A stretch of 64,000 nt of DNA, taken from positions 13,066,842 to 13,130,841 of the forward strand of contig OX940861.1 in assembly GCA_954871525.1 (NCBI GenBank), read 5' to 3'. The notes under the pieces were generated by a model. That model worked only from the letters and a program-made list of their open reading frames with translations. It made no database searches and was not told the DNA's origin. A program made the translations under genes and the position numbers. The stretch is from Parietaria judaica (taxonomy: Eukaryota > Streptophyta > Magnoliopsida > Rosales > Urticaceae). Of the stretch, positions 32,268 to 43,399 are shown piece after piece (positions within the stretch are counted from its first letter, which is position 1; every line of letters begins with the position of its first letter).

Positions 32268-32624
32268 TGGTCCCCGTCTGGAAGATCCAACGCGACCCGA
32301 GGGTGTGGCCTGACCCGGATTCCTTCAAACCGGAGAGGTTCGTCATGAGCCACACCCACTTGGAGCTCAAACTGGGCCAGCATGCAATTCAAGCTCATGC
32401 TGTTGGGGTCGGGACGGAGGTCTTACCTCTGGTCATCGTTCGCGCTCAAGGTGATCTACTTGATCACTTTGGCGCATGTCCTTCAGGTGTTTGATTTCGT
32501 GAATCATTCGGAGAAGCCCGGAGACGTGACCGATTGAGAGCCTGGGTTTGACCATTCTGAAGGCCAAGCCACTCAGAGGTTCTTCTCACTCCACGCCTCT
32601 CGCCGGAGCTCTATGGCCTTTGAA
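32268..32624 (+). pseudogene. P450 last-exon fragment (P450-1 type), frameshifted
   Basis: The + strand starts abruptly at the equivalent of P450-1 position 4195 (VWKIQRDPRVWPDPDSFKPERF). It runs to a stop matching ELYGL at 32622-32624. Around the haem loop extra bases and substitutions break the frame (near 32382-32420), so the FGSGRR...C motif is unreadable, and another stop lies near 32535. The sequence follows P450-1 base by base, not P450-2. Everything upstream of the PERF region is absent. Confidence 0.85.
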
Positions 32625-34030
32625 AAACGCGTTGGGGTGTGAATTTGAGTGAAAGAGTCGTTTTTATACAGCTAACGAGGCTCTAATAAACGTTATAATT
32701 ATGTTGGTTCAAATTTATGTCTTTAAGTTTTATTTTATCATTGGTAACTTAGCTTATGCAGTTCGTTAAATACTTTAGTTATGTAATTTTTGTTATTTAT
32801 CTTAATTCAAATATCTGAGAATCACGTTTAAAAAGAGAGAGATTTTTTTATATAAAAATAATATTTAATTTATAATATAATATAAGAAAACTTGAATTGC
32901 GTGATGTTGCTAGGATAGCCTAGTGGTAATTCCACACTACCTCCAAAGTGGAAGTTGTGGGTTCGATCCCCACATGCAGCAAAGCTGCCTTCAAAAAAAA
33001 AAAAAAGTGTAATTGACCTTATTTTACATAATTTTGCGGTAAATATCCCATCCTATTGTGATACGTTCGTATACAGGTCTGGCCCATTATGCAATGGATA
33101 TGACAAACCCAATGAAAGTTTACCCGACACATGATTACTTCAGAAAATAACTTCTCTTTTTGTTATTTTGCAAAAATGCATATATATATTTATCATTTTT
33201 TTTAACATAAATTATCAAAGATCTAAACTTTTCAACCTAAGTAATTAAGTTAATCGGTTAATTCTATATTGTGAAGTTTCATATGAAGACATATGATTTA
33301 CCACTTTTGCATATTTTGACCACATATGAGCTATAGAAACTTTTAAAAGTTGACAACAAATATTAAGTTCTTGAACAATAGCCAAAACGTGTTCTACGAT
33401 GCAAAAACTAAGACATTAATACATTATAAGTCAGTCTTGTTGGCACGTGGTTAAAAAAACAAAAAACTTGGTCAAAAGAAACAAGAATATACACAAATCA
33501 TACATTGATTTGTGAAACTTCACAGTAGAAAGTTAACATAAAAATTAAAGCACTTACGCCAATGTTATATTATATTTATTATTGTATGTAAAAAAAAAAA
33601 AGATAACAAATATATATTGTCGTGTATATATATATATATATTGTAATATATAGATGTTTTTACGGAGAAAATCCTTATTTTACCTAAGTTTTAAAAGATT
33701 AGGTCGTGTATTTGTCATTTACTACCTAGGATTTAGCCTTTACGACTTAGAGTAAGTGGTCTATAATTATTTCATTACTTTAGGGCCGGGGGTTAGTGGT
33801 GTGACATGAATGATCAAATATATCAAGATCGTGATTTGAAAACAAAGACATCAACCAAATCCAAATACGAACAACTTTTATGTCGTCAGTGGTGGTAGTT
33901 TGATCATCCATTAATTTAGTGGTCAGATTCTAATGATGAAAATAATTGATGTACAGTTATAGTATTATTACTTATGATTATTGAAGTTTCATTTTCCCTT
34001 AGCTATATTCTTCTTATTTCTTAGAACTAT
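32625..34030. repeat. Downstream flank of the P450 fragment, copy 2 of the duplicated flank
   Basis: There is no gene. The 3' UTR-like start (AATTATGTTGGTTCAA at 32697) matches the P450-1 flank. So do TCCTATTGTGATACGTTCGTATA (near 33050, shown in part), GGATTTAGCCTTTACGACTTAG (near 33729, shown in part) and AATGATCAAATATATCAAGA (near 33809). A tRNA-derived insert lies at 32905-33006. The interval 33150-33700 is AT-rich with a (TA)n tract near 33626 and nothing else recognised. Confidence 0.65.
32905..33006 (+). mobile_element. tRNA-derived SINE-like insertion (not a functional tRNA)
   Basis: It has an RNA polymerase III box A (TAGCCTAGTGG, 32916-32926) and box B (GGTTCGATCCC, 32960-32970) 44 bases apart. 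A perfect T-arm is present (GTGGG, loop TTCGATC, CCCAC), and the ends are largely complementary (TTGCT and AGCAA). The anticodon arm is abnormal, with a 12-base loop. The block is followed by TTC and a run of 14 As, as in a retroposed tRNA-derived SINE. The related flanks near 5140 and 46385 lack this block, which supports insertion. Confidence 0.55.
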
Positions 34031-34722
34031 GGTTGTCTTCTCAGGCCATCGGTGGCATCTCCGATGGCTCTATTTCTCACTTTATTTCTTACTTTATTTT
34101 TATTAAATAGTGATTTCTCTTCGACCGAACTCTATATCTCACTTTATTTTTCACATTAGCTTTATCTCCCTTTATTTCTTATTTATACTTATATCCCTAT
34201 ATTTTTATTATTATTACTAAAAAGATAACTTAAAAGAATTATAATAATGAATAAAATATTACTCTACAAATTTATAAAAACACATTAAATAAAACAAAAT
34301 CTTATTTAATAAAAATTACAACACAAAAAATAAAATATAACACACCTAAAATAAAATAAATTACAACACAACTCAAATAAAATAGTATTATTAAAAGTTT
34401 AAATAAAAAATATATGAAAGTAAATATTTTTTTTTTAAATATTTCAAGATATGGATATTAAATGGTTATAAGTTTTATGGGTTTTTGTGTATATAAAACA
34501 TTTTAAAGGACTAAAAAGGAAAAGAAAAAAATAGCGTTGATGAACAGTACCACGCTACATCTAGCGCTGTACTATAGCACCAACTTAATTCACTCTATAA
34601 TAGAGTGGCTTTTAGAGCTCCATTAGAGCACAAACTCAAATATAGAGTGGCTTTTAGATTTCCACTGGATTTGGTCTGATTTCTTTATAAATAATACCAT
34701 ACTCGGTGACAGTTGAGCACAT
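34031..34722. other. AT-rich intergenic DNA, possibly a MITE
   Basis: No gene is seen. The left edge TCAGGCCATCGGTGGCATCT (34043) and the inverted right edge TCAGACCAAATCCAGTGGAA (near 34680) show weak inverted similarity. Words such as ATAGAGTGGCTTTTAGA are repeated near the right end (34601 and 34638). This would fit a degenerate MITE of about 640 bp, but no target duplication is convincing. Confidence 0.3.
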
Positions 34723-34955
34723 TGTTATATGTATATTTCGGAGCCCAGAAAAATTAAAGCCCAATCCATAAAACGTGTCCATGAGGGCAACTGGCTTAAA
34801 GCCCACAACGAAGACCCGGGCCACGAAAGAGTTAGCAGGATCCGGCCCGAAAAAGTCAACAAAAAGTCATCTTGGGTCTGACCCAAAAAATATACCGAAA
34901 ATGGGCCTACAAATACGTTGAAACAAGCATTGTGCAGTAGCGAAGCCGGGCAATC

Positions 34956-35147
34956 GCATAGTCGCACAGCCGCGCAGTCGCATAATCGTGCAGTCACACA
35001 GCTGCACAATTGCGCACCCGCACAATTGTGCACCCGCACAGCTGCACAGCTGCACAGCCGCACAACCGCGCAGCCGCACAATCGTAGAATCGTACAATCG
35101 CGCAGTCGCATAGCCGCACAATTCCATAGTCGTGTAGCCGCGTAATC
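34956..35147. repeat. 8-bp tandem array, 24 units, consensus GCACARYC
   Basis: Units such as GCACAGCC, GCGCAGTC, GCATAATC and GCACAATT repeat every 8 bases for 192 bases. It occupies the same place relative to the TATA box as the CACCGNGT array in the LTR at 16774, but the consensus differs. Open frames across it are artefacts of the period. Confidence 0.88.
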
Positions 35148-35225
35148 GCAAATTGCGCAGTCGTGCAATCACACAAACAATGTAATTATTAATTACTCGT
35201 AGGCTCTTGGACCCTCCTATAAATA

Positions 35226-37753
35226 TGTAGTACCCGTAATTCTTTCCTTAATAGAAAAATGATAATATTAATATTTTTCTATATATTATCGTTTAAAGTT
35301 TCGACGATAATAAAGTAATTAGTACACTCCTCTTATATTAAGAGGGTATCATTATTTTAATTATGATGAATAATTCGTGTAGCGCTTTGTATCAAAATGG
35401 GAGGGTCAAAATATGAATACTAACTCTTATATTTTATATGCAAATACACGTAACTTAAGTATTAAGTTATGTAATTTATTGAATTCATCTTCTCCGTTTA
35501 ACTTTTTAACTGATTGTTGTTATATGTGTACATATATACACATTATAGCTTATCATCACCTCCTTGTTATGTACTGTGTAATTATCATAGTGTAATACCT
35601 TTAAAATGATGGGGTCATTATATAATTTCATTAGGAATATAAGGGCCACAATGTAATTTTTGCTTAGTGAGTTAGTTGTTCGTTACGATTTAAGGGAGAA
35701 GCTTAATGTGATGAGTCATAAGGCAAATGTATGCCCCAATTTTCCAATGTGTCCTTATCAATATTTAATTTTATTTTTACCCTCTCTTATTTTATTTTTC
35801 TCTCCTTTCATTTTCTTCATCACTCGATGCTCTCTAGGAATCACTTCATTCCAAAAGAGCAAGCCATATTATCCCACACTTTGTTATTTCAATTTTATGT
35901 GTTCTTCGGCGAAGGCAACTGTTTGTCAAAATTTGGTGGCCAAGAGCTTGTTGTTTGGCCGTTTTGTTGCTTCCTCATCCCTTCAAGTCGGTTAGTAAAT
36001 TGTCTGCTCTGAGATTGAAACACCGTAGCTCATTTTTTTAAGGTAAATATTGACTCTTCTTTGGGTTATCATCATGTAATTTAAACTAGAACATTTAGGG
36101 AGAAAGTCAGATTATCAATGAAGGTTTAGCAGGTGTTTTTGCTTTTGTGAATGGCTGGGTTTTATTTTAGGAATTCCTAAAAACTCTGTTTTTCTTGTTC
36201 TTGAACGCAATATTTCTAAAGGTTTTGATAATGGATTAATGTAGAGATTATAACACACATATATATATATATATTTGAAGATTAAATGATTCATGAACTT
36301 GTGATCATTTTATCAATAAGTTTTATTATAATCATTATGTTGGAATAAACATTTTTGATCATGTATGTATGTAAGTATAATGCTGTGTAGTTTACAATTT
36401 AATTATATATGCAGTATATGCTTTTAACAGATAATATGTATAAATTTAATTTCATTACTTGCTAGCATTTGAAAATAGAACACATGCTAGTGTTTGATGG
36501 TTGTTATCAAAGAATATTTTCTACAAGATATGGACTTTAATATCAAAGTATGTTAGGTTTTGGTTCTGTACTCTTTGTAAATTGTCCATCTGGGAGTTGA
36601 TTTTAAGTTTTATTAATTGTTAGTAACCGGTAGATTTTTATGTCATATTTAAATGTGATTGTGTTGGTGTAATTATGTTATGTTTGTGGCTATAATCACG
36701 AGACGATTCAGAGAAAATTAGACTACGCAATCTGCATTACATGAACTTATATTTAGAATTCAAAATATCAGAAAGTTTACGCTCGAAGGAAACAACGAGT
36801 TGAAGAATTATTAAGATTCGTGAGGTATGAGGTACGTAAAAGTACTCACTGTAATACAATAATAATATAATCTGTGTATTTTAGTAATGTGTGAATAATA
36901 ATCGTATGGAGTGATTGTGTATTGTGTGAGCTAACTGTTTGAATAACTATGTTGTTTAACTTTGGAATTGATCTTTTAAACGTGTAGGTCGATTATGCGA
37001 CGTGTTTGCATGGGTGTATTGTTGAAATTTACCTTTTAAAGGTAATTTTGTATATGCGATTTGAGAATATTGAAGAAGCATGAGCATTTATACATAATAT
37101 CTATAATGATATAATATATATGAAATTTTTATAAAATTGTAATGTACCGAGACAGTTAGTCTCATCGTGTTGCTGTCCTGAGACGGTTAGTCTCTAAAGG
37201 GTACATTGTACATGAGCCGCCGACTGTAACGAGACGAATAGTCTCCGAATGGTACGTCAGGAGATGTTTTGCCGCGGGCTGACTTAGTAAGGGTCGCACC
37301 CCCGGTCCCCCGTAGGCTTTATAGGCGTAAAAGCGCGCTGGTACGGTGCAGGGCCCAATATTATATTTATATAATATTTGTCAAAAATTATAAAATGATA
37401 TTGTATGGAAATGCACGATATGCATTATGGCGTGATTATTATTTTATATTGGTTTTTGAGTAATAAAAGCTTTTACGTACTGAGCGTTAGCTCACTCGTA
37501 TAGTTGTGTTGCAGAATCAAGTGGAAATTGATAACTTGCTGAGAGAGCAAAAATCAGCGATGCGGCATATACGAGTGTATACGATGGAAGAATCGATTTT
37601 GCGGTTGTGTTTCCGCAAATTTTTGTTTAGTGTTGTAAAATCAAAGAGATCCATATATTTATTCTCAAATGCAGACTAGTCCCAAATAAATCATATTTTT
37701 AAAATTGGGACTTTATCGAAGAAGTAACGGACCCTAGAAAGTGGGTCGTTACA
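35226..37753 (+). repeat. Solo LTR (2528 bp) of a Ty3/gypsy-like element with AAATA target duplication
   Basis: The ends TGTAGTACCC and GGGTCGTTACA are imperfect inverted repeats. Flanks are identical AAATA at 35221-35225 and 37754-37758. TGTAACGACCC-like ends, the length, and CTGAGCGTTAGCTCACTCGT near the 3' end are what I would expect of large chromovirus LTRs. There is no internal coding region, so unequal recombination removed the rest. Three small hairpins lie at 37149-37245. The target is the TATA box of the surrounding LTR. Strand is inferred from the GCGTTAGCTCAC block. Confidence 0.82.
37149..37245. repeat. Three GAGAC-GTCTC hairpins in the solo LTR
   Basis: GAGACAGTTAGTCTC (37149-37163), GAGACGGTTAGTCTC (37180-37194) and GAGACGAATAGTCTC (37231-37245) each have 5-base arms around a 5-base loop. 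The arms are fully kept while loops and spacers vary. Function is unknown. Confidence 0.7.
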
Positions 37754-38439
37754 AAATAGAAGTTTTATTTCATTGAAACGGTAACTCGTTCAAACTCATC
37801 ACAACTCACTCAAACGCTCTCTAAAATGGTAAAACCTTCGTTTTTCGTTCTCTGAAATATCCCGACTAAAATACTCGACTACTGTTGAGCGTTAGAGGTA
37901 CGTAGAGACTAGAGAGGTACCCCCTCCCGTTCCCCTGACCGGTTTTTTTGTTCCTGATTATACAGACGGAGAAGCTAGCTAGAGCGGAAGCGTTGGAGAA
38001 ATTCCTGGCACGCCAGAAATAGAGATTCTAAGGCTCGACTGCCGACCTGCCCTACGGAGCATCTGGTTCTGTACGGTCGTCGACTTATATCCTGAGCCGT
38101 AGGACTTTGTGGTGGCGTGTCGGAGGACCCGGCTTCGGTCCGACTGTAAACGGAGGGTCTGATAGTCGACCCGCCCTACAGAAGTTCTGGTTCTCATCGA
38201 AAAGCTGACCTATATCCCGAGTCCTTAGATTATATTGCGGTAACGAGTCGGAGGACCTGGTTCCAGTCTGACGGTAAGAAGAGGGTCTGATCTACAGGAT
38301 TTATGAATCCAAGCTCCAAGCCCAACAAAAGTCAACAAACAATAATGGGCCTAACCCAAATCTCGCAATTGGGCCGCTATAATGTTTGATCTAATTTTCA
38401 GCATCAACACTGATTCATAATAATCCAATCTCTTTCTAG

Positions 38440-40136
38440 ACTACGATATGTGCAATAATTATCCTCTAAGTTTCCTATATTGGATCAAGAAATTTGCTTT
38501 TTCTGAGAAGAAAACCCACAGCCCCTAAAGCCCACAGAGGTTGGCCCATATTTGGCCACCTTGCCTTGTTGAAAGGACCTGAACCAAGCCACAAAACTTT
38601 GGGAGCCATGGCCGACCGCTACGGGGCTTGGTGGTCAACAATTCCGAGATGGCGAAAGAGTGTTTAACCACAAACAGCCTGGCCTTGGCCTTGCGTCCAA
38701 AGATGATAGCCGGAGAGCACTTCGGCTACAGCATAACAATGTTTGTTTTCGCACCATATAGGCCGTTTTTCCGCGGGCTTCGTAAGGTTTCGACAGTGGA
38801 GTTGCTCTCGAATTGCGCGGCTCAAGGTGCTCCAGCATGTCTATGTCTCTGAGGTAGCCTCTTTTTTGAATGGAGTGTACGAGAAGTGGACAGAGAAAAC
38901 AAAGCGGGATTCGAGTTACTTAACATCATCCTTCGGATGCTCGCCGAGAAGCGTTACTCTTTTGGCGCTTATGACGAGGCAAGGTTGTTCAGAAGGCAAT
39001 CAACGAGTTCTTTCTTCTCGGCAGGTTATTGGCGCCTGGGGATGCGATTCCATGGATGAGGTGGTTGGATTTGGGTGGTATTCTGAGTCAGTGGTTAGAA
39101 GAGCATAAGAGAAAGAGAGAAGCTCAAACAAGTGAAAATGAGCGAGATGTCATGGATGCTTTTGTTAACGTACTAGACACTTCAGACAAGTCGGCTTATG
39201 ATGCTGATACTGTCAACAAGGCCACAGTTTTGGTACATCCTTTATATAAACAACATTGGTTTTAAATACCCTGAACAGCCCTCGGCATGCCCTCGATATC
39301 TCCAATATTTTATCTTGTCAGTAACTTTTTTTTCTCAGTAGCGGTTTACCAATTTTTTACATAGAAAATAATATATGCGGATCACATTCTCACTAATTAT
39401 GAAATATAATTTATATAAATTTCAATTATTTCTCTTTTTTTTTGTTGTTGTTAAATTTATAATTTTATCCTGATTTATATAACAAAATTAAAATTGTAAC
39501 CTTGTTTTCCCAAAAAAACCCGTCGATTTGCGGTTTACCCATAAAATTTGATCGGTTACTTTAGTCGTCGACATTTTTATTTCATCCAAAAAAAACCCAT
39601 CGATAAACCAATTAACTGTCGATATACCAATAAAATAGAGGTTGTGATTTTTCATCAGCATCGGTATTTAAAATCTTAGTGTATATGACGGAAAATAAAC
39701 TTTATTTTTTTGAAAGAACAAAAAAATGAACTTAGAGATTCTAAATTAGCAAAATGCACTACAACTAATAAATTAATTAAATTGGGATTACACAAGTTTC
39801 CAATTTGTTTAAGCCGGTATTGGTTTTTTTTTTTAAAATGTAACCGTTAACAGCGATCTTCAAATAAGTAACTATAAAGAAGTTCATTACTAATAATAAA
39901 AAATATATAATTACGCGGAGAGCCTGCTTGCCAGAGGTAATTACACCACCACTGTAACCCTAACGTGGGCGATATTGTTGTTGCTGAACAACCGCCAAGT
40001 CTTGAAGAATGCCCAAGACGAACTAGCTAGACTGCCACGTGGGTAAAACTCGACCTGTCGATGAGTCCGATATGGCCAAGCTGGAATATCTCAAAGCCAT
40101 AATAAAAGAGACTCTGCGCGTGTACCATGCTGCCAG
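38440..40136 (+). pseudogene. P450 pseudogene (P450-2 type), exon 1 and first part of exon 2
   Basis: The sequence follows P450-2 from the anchor region (CTCTAAGTTTCCTATATTGG at 38464) to a donor-like TTTTG|GTACATCC at 39232/39233. The first about 45 codons are missing, cut near the end of the upstream LTR (38409). A deletion near 38625 removes about 13 codons (the [12 protein letters not shown] region), and a further deletion with shifts lies near 38915-38990. PFFRGLRK replaces PFWREIRK. Exon 2 resumes at about 39921 (VTLTWAILLLLNNRQVL can be read, with shifts). It has an AACTAGCTAGACTG duplication near 40020 and stops at 40136 within KETLRVYHAA, at an insertion. The intron here is only about 0.7 kb. 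Confidence 0.85.
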
Positions 40137-40584
40137 TGGTGGAGCCAACTTTGTAGTTCAGGTAAAGCACGGTATAATAGAGATGAAATCAGAGTCGAAA
40201 ATAAAATTTAAATTTTTTTGACCCATGTCTCGGGAAATCCAGAATAATCATTTTTTTAGTGCCAGTTTCAGTTCCAATTATAATTTTTTATTTTTTATTT
40301 TTCAAACTGAGACAAAAATCCGAGACAATATACAGAAAACCCAAGACAAAATTCAAAACCAAAACAATTTTAGGAGAAAAGACAAAAAAAAAAAAGTGTT
40401 GTCCGGTTCTCAAGCTGGGATCTGTAACATCCCGATTCCCAGTTCTAAAATTAAATATGCCATAGGAACTACGTATAACAACAATAAGCTTATGGCATCT
40501 GTAATATTAATTTAATGAAGTTCTCTATAACTAAATTATAGTTCTTTGACTATGATATGCAGCGATAAAATGTTCATTAATTCC
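40137..40584. other. Scraps of transposon ends between the P450 pseudogene and the Tat-type element
   Basis: No gene is seen. At 40133 CAGTGGTGGAGCCA matches the right terminal repeat of the inner hAT (12553 leftwards), so a hAT end may start here. At 40426 TGTAACATCCCGATTCCC looks like the start of a chromovirus LTR and runs at most 150 bases to the Tat-type element. Neither has a partner I can find. An A12 run lies near 40385. Confidence 0.4.
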
Positions 40585-42079
40585 TGTTGATGCCGAAAAA
40601 TGGATCAAACCCTGTAGCAACCCAAAGTTGGATATTGGACCGGGCCCATCGCCATTTGTTGACTTTTCTGGGCTAGATGTTTGACTCACTGATCTTGTAG
40701 TGTCTGGCGGATCAGACCCTCCGTTAACCATCAGACCGGAATTGGGTCCTCTAACCTGTTACCACAAAGCCGTGAGGCCCGGAAATAGGTCGGTGACCGC
40801 AGAGAATCGGAACCTCCGTAGGATAGGTCGGCGATCGGGGCTGGAGTAGTCGATGACTGGGAGAGCAAGGGGGTGATGGTATATGATGCCACACCTCGTC
40901 ACATATAGCGAAGTTGCCTACGTACCCACTTGTAGCCAAGTGAGATCTCTAGCTAGCTCCTGCGCTCCGACCTTAGTCGGATATTTATACCGAAATATAT
41001 ATATATATATATAGAAGAGAGAAAATGGTTTTTATCGCTATATAGAGCGTTTGAATCGGAGTTATCGTTTGAATGAAATGAAGCTCCTCTTTATAGGATG
41101 GTCAAAGGACCTTGAGGCAGTTAAAAATTATTTTGCTGGTCCTTGGGCAATTAAAATATTGTTTTGCGTCCTTTTATGCCTTTGGGGTTCCTCGGGCGTC
41201 CAAACGCGCTCGCGGTCGCCGCTATGCGTTCTGGGTGCTCCCAATAGCTTAACGATGCCTATGGGCGTCGACTGAGCATCATTTGGCATCCCCGGGAATC
41301 CATTAAGCTCATAGAGGCCTATGTGTAATTAGGCCTTTTTTGAGCATGGGTGCCCATAGGTCGCCTCGGGCATCCAAACGCGCCCGCAGTCGTCGCTATG
41401 CGTTTCGGGTGCTCCCAATAGCTTAACGACGCCTATGGGCGTCGACTGGGCATCACTTGGCTTCCCCGGGCATCCATTAAGCTCGTAGGGGACTTTGTGT
41501 AATTATGCCCTTCTTGATCCTGGGTGCCCACGGTTCGCCTCAGGCGTCCAAACGCGTCCCTGATCGTCTCTATACGTTTCGGGTGCTTCTAATAGGTTAA
41601 CAGGGCCTATGGGCGTCGACTGGGCATCATTTGGCATCCCCGGGCATCCATTAAGCTCGTAAGGGCTTATGTGTAATTATGCCCTTTTAGAGCCTGGGTG
41701 CCCACGGGTTGCCTCGGGCATCCAAACGTGTCCCTGATCGTCTCTATGCGTTCGGGGAACTCTCAATAGCTTAACAGCGCCTATGGGCGTCGACTGGGCA
41801 TCATTTGGCGTCCTTGGGCATCTATTAAGCTCATAGGGGGCGTTGTGTAATTATGCCTTTCTTGATCCTGGGTGCCCACAGGTCGCCTCAGGCGTCCAAA
41901 CGCGTCCTTGGTCATCTCTATGCGTTCCGGGCGCTCTCAATTGCTTAACGGCGCCTATGGGCATCGCCTGGGCGTCATTTGGCCTCTCCCAAATGTGTCA
42001 GTTTGAAAAATGGGCCTCTGAGGCATGTTTTTTTGTATTGTGCCTTTACTTTTTTGGGCTCTGGAAAATACCCATAACA
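40585..42079 (-). repeat. 3' LTR of the Tat-type non-autonomous element (1495 bp)
   Basis: The + strand starts TGTTGATGCC, the inverse of the GCATCAACA end of the LTR at 38409, and ends CCCATAACA. On the minus strand a promoter block CCATCCTATAAAGAGGAGC (about 41098-41080) matches the other LTRs. The 174-bp array lies upstream of it in U3. Relative to the 5' LTR it lacks about 320 bases after GTAGCCAAGTG (40930 compared with 44930 onward). Confidence 0.7.
41170..42050. repeat. 174-bp tandem array, five units, in U3 of the 3' LTR
   Basis: The anchor G(C)(G/A)TCCAAACG recurs at 41196, 41370, 41544, 41718 and 41892, exactly 174 bases apart. Each unit also holds CCTATGGGCGTCGACTGGGC and CATTAAGCTCGTAGGGGCC-like words. 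No indels have accumulated in the anchor spacing. Confidence 0.92.
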
Positions 42080-42289
42080 TTAACCCCCCAATTTCACGAA
42101 AATTTGAAATTTCCGAGAAACTTTTAATTATTCGCGGAGGACCCTTTTTCAAAACGACGCTTAGGCTTTCGACGTACCTTGACTTTTAGCTTCTTGGGTG
42201 CCTTCTTTTTTTGTTGACGTTGCATTTGTTTTCTGGTATTGCGCTTGAGCCTGCATTCCGGTTTCTTTTTGTAGCTGCTTTCACAATTG

Positions 42290-42925
42290 CGATAAAGCAA
42301 AGGTCTCGACACGTAGTCTCGGAGGCTTTTCTTATTTCCTAATTACTTGAGAACAAAAGTTTCGACACATTATAGATTTTTTTCGTACTTCCTTTCACTA
42401 TTGCTTGAGAGCAAAAGTTTCGACCCTTAGTCTCGGAAATTTTTCTTTCTTTGTATTTCCTTTCACAATTGCTTGAGAGCAAAAGTTTTGACAATTAGTC
42501 TCGGAATTTTTTTTTGTACTTCCTTTCACAATTGCTTGAGAGCAAATGTTTTGACACTTAGTATTGGAAGTTTTTCTTTTTCATACTTCCTTTCACAATT
42601 GCCTGAGAGCAAATATTTTGACACTTAGTCTCGGAAGTTTTTCTTTTTCATACTTCCTTTCACAATTGCTTGAGAGCAAAAATTTTAACACTTAGTCGCA
42701 GAAGTTTTCTTTTTCTTTTTCTTTTTGTACCTCCTTTCACAATTGCTTGAGAGCCAATGTTTCGACACTTAGTCTCGGAAGTTTTTCTTTTTCATACTTC
42801 CTTTCACAATTGCTTGAGAGCAAAAGTTTCGACACTTAGTCTCAGAAGTTTTTCTTTCTTCGTACTTCCTTTCACAATTGCTTGAGAGCAAATGTTTCGA
42901 CGCTTAGTCTCGGAAGTTTTTTCCT
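42290..42925. repeat. Internal tandem array of about 67-bp units, about ten copies
   Basis: The anchor CACAATTGCTTGAGAGCAAA recurs at 42396 (variant), 42464, 42527, 42594, 42661, 42738, 42805 and 42873, mostly 67-68 bases apart, with earlier variants near 42290 and 42345. Each unit also holds TTTCGACACTTAGTCTCGGA. It is non-coding. Confidence 0.9.
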
Positions 42926-43399
42926 CTTGTTTAAGAGTTTTACTCGTGGTGACGGGATGACTGTCTCGACCGGGATGACAAGTTCGAAGCTAGCAATGTT
43001 GCGGATTAAGGTCCGGTACGCCTTAGGACCGACAGAGTTTTTCAACCCATTTTATTCCTATCTTCTCGTCGAGCTTCTTCTTTGGAATTTTCTTGATGCT
43101 TTTGTTGGCTGACTAATCTTAACCGCTCTTTCAAAGGTAGATTAGCGACGAGTGCGTATTGTCGATTTTGAGGTCGTTACAAAAGGCTCGAAGGTTCATT
43201 TTGTCGAACTGTCTGGTGCGGTCTTGTGATGAGTGACTCAGGTATGCTTCATTAGATGAAGTTTTTCATGCCGGTTCGTGTGATTTCTACAATCGGCTCC
43301 GTCTTGAGACATCTGGTGAATTTAGCAGCTACGAGCTTGTTGATTTCTTCGTCGGCTTCCTGATACTGCTTAGGGTTGAATGCCTGCTCTTCTAAGTAT

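Larger units (their letters stand above)
34723..38409 (+). repeat. Second Tat-type solo LTR, split by a nested solo LTR
   Basis: It starts TGTTATATGTATATTTCGG and ends TTTTCAGCATCAACA. Without the nested 2528-bp insert and one 5-bp duplication it is about 1.15 kb. It matches the LTR at 16774 at its start (AGCCCAGAAAAATTAAAGCC), around the promoter (CTTGGACCCTCCTATAAATA) and at its end (GGGCCGC...AATGTTTGATC). In between its U3 has its own 8-bp array (34956-35147). No coding region adjoins it. The flanks CACAT and CTGAT do not match. Confidence 0.72.

Noticed and set aside
32905..32990. Functional tRNA gene
   Set aside because: The anticodon loop is 12 bases, the acceptor stem has mismatches, and the block ends in an A-run rather than a T-run terminator.
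34725..35176. Open frames on both strands with Cys/Ala/Arg or Asn/Ser/His repeats, suggesting a Cys-rich protein
   Set aside because: Same artefact from the GCACARYC 8-bp array in the LTR; both strands are open and no family matches.
35660..36012. Hydrophobic 93- and 111-codon frames in the 2.5 kb solo LTR
   Set aside because: No family resemblance; they lie inside an LTR bounded by inverted ends and a target duplication, where no gene is expected.
37269..37463. Small Arg-rich frame near the end of the solo LTR
   Set aside because: Chance frame in LTR sequence with no homology I can recognise.
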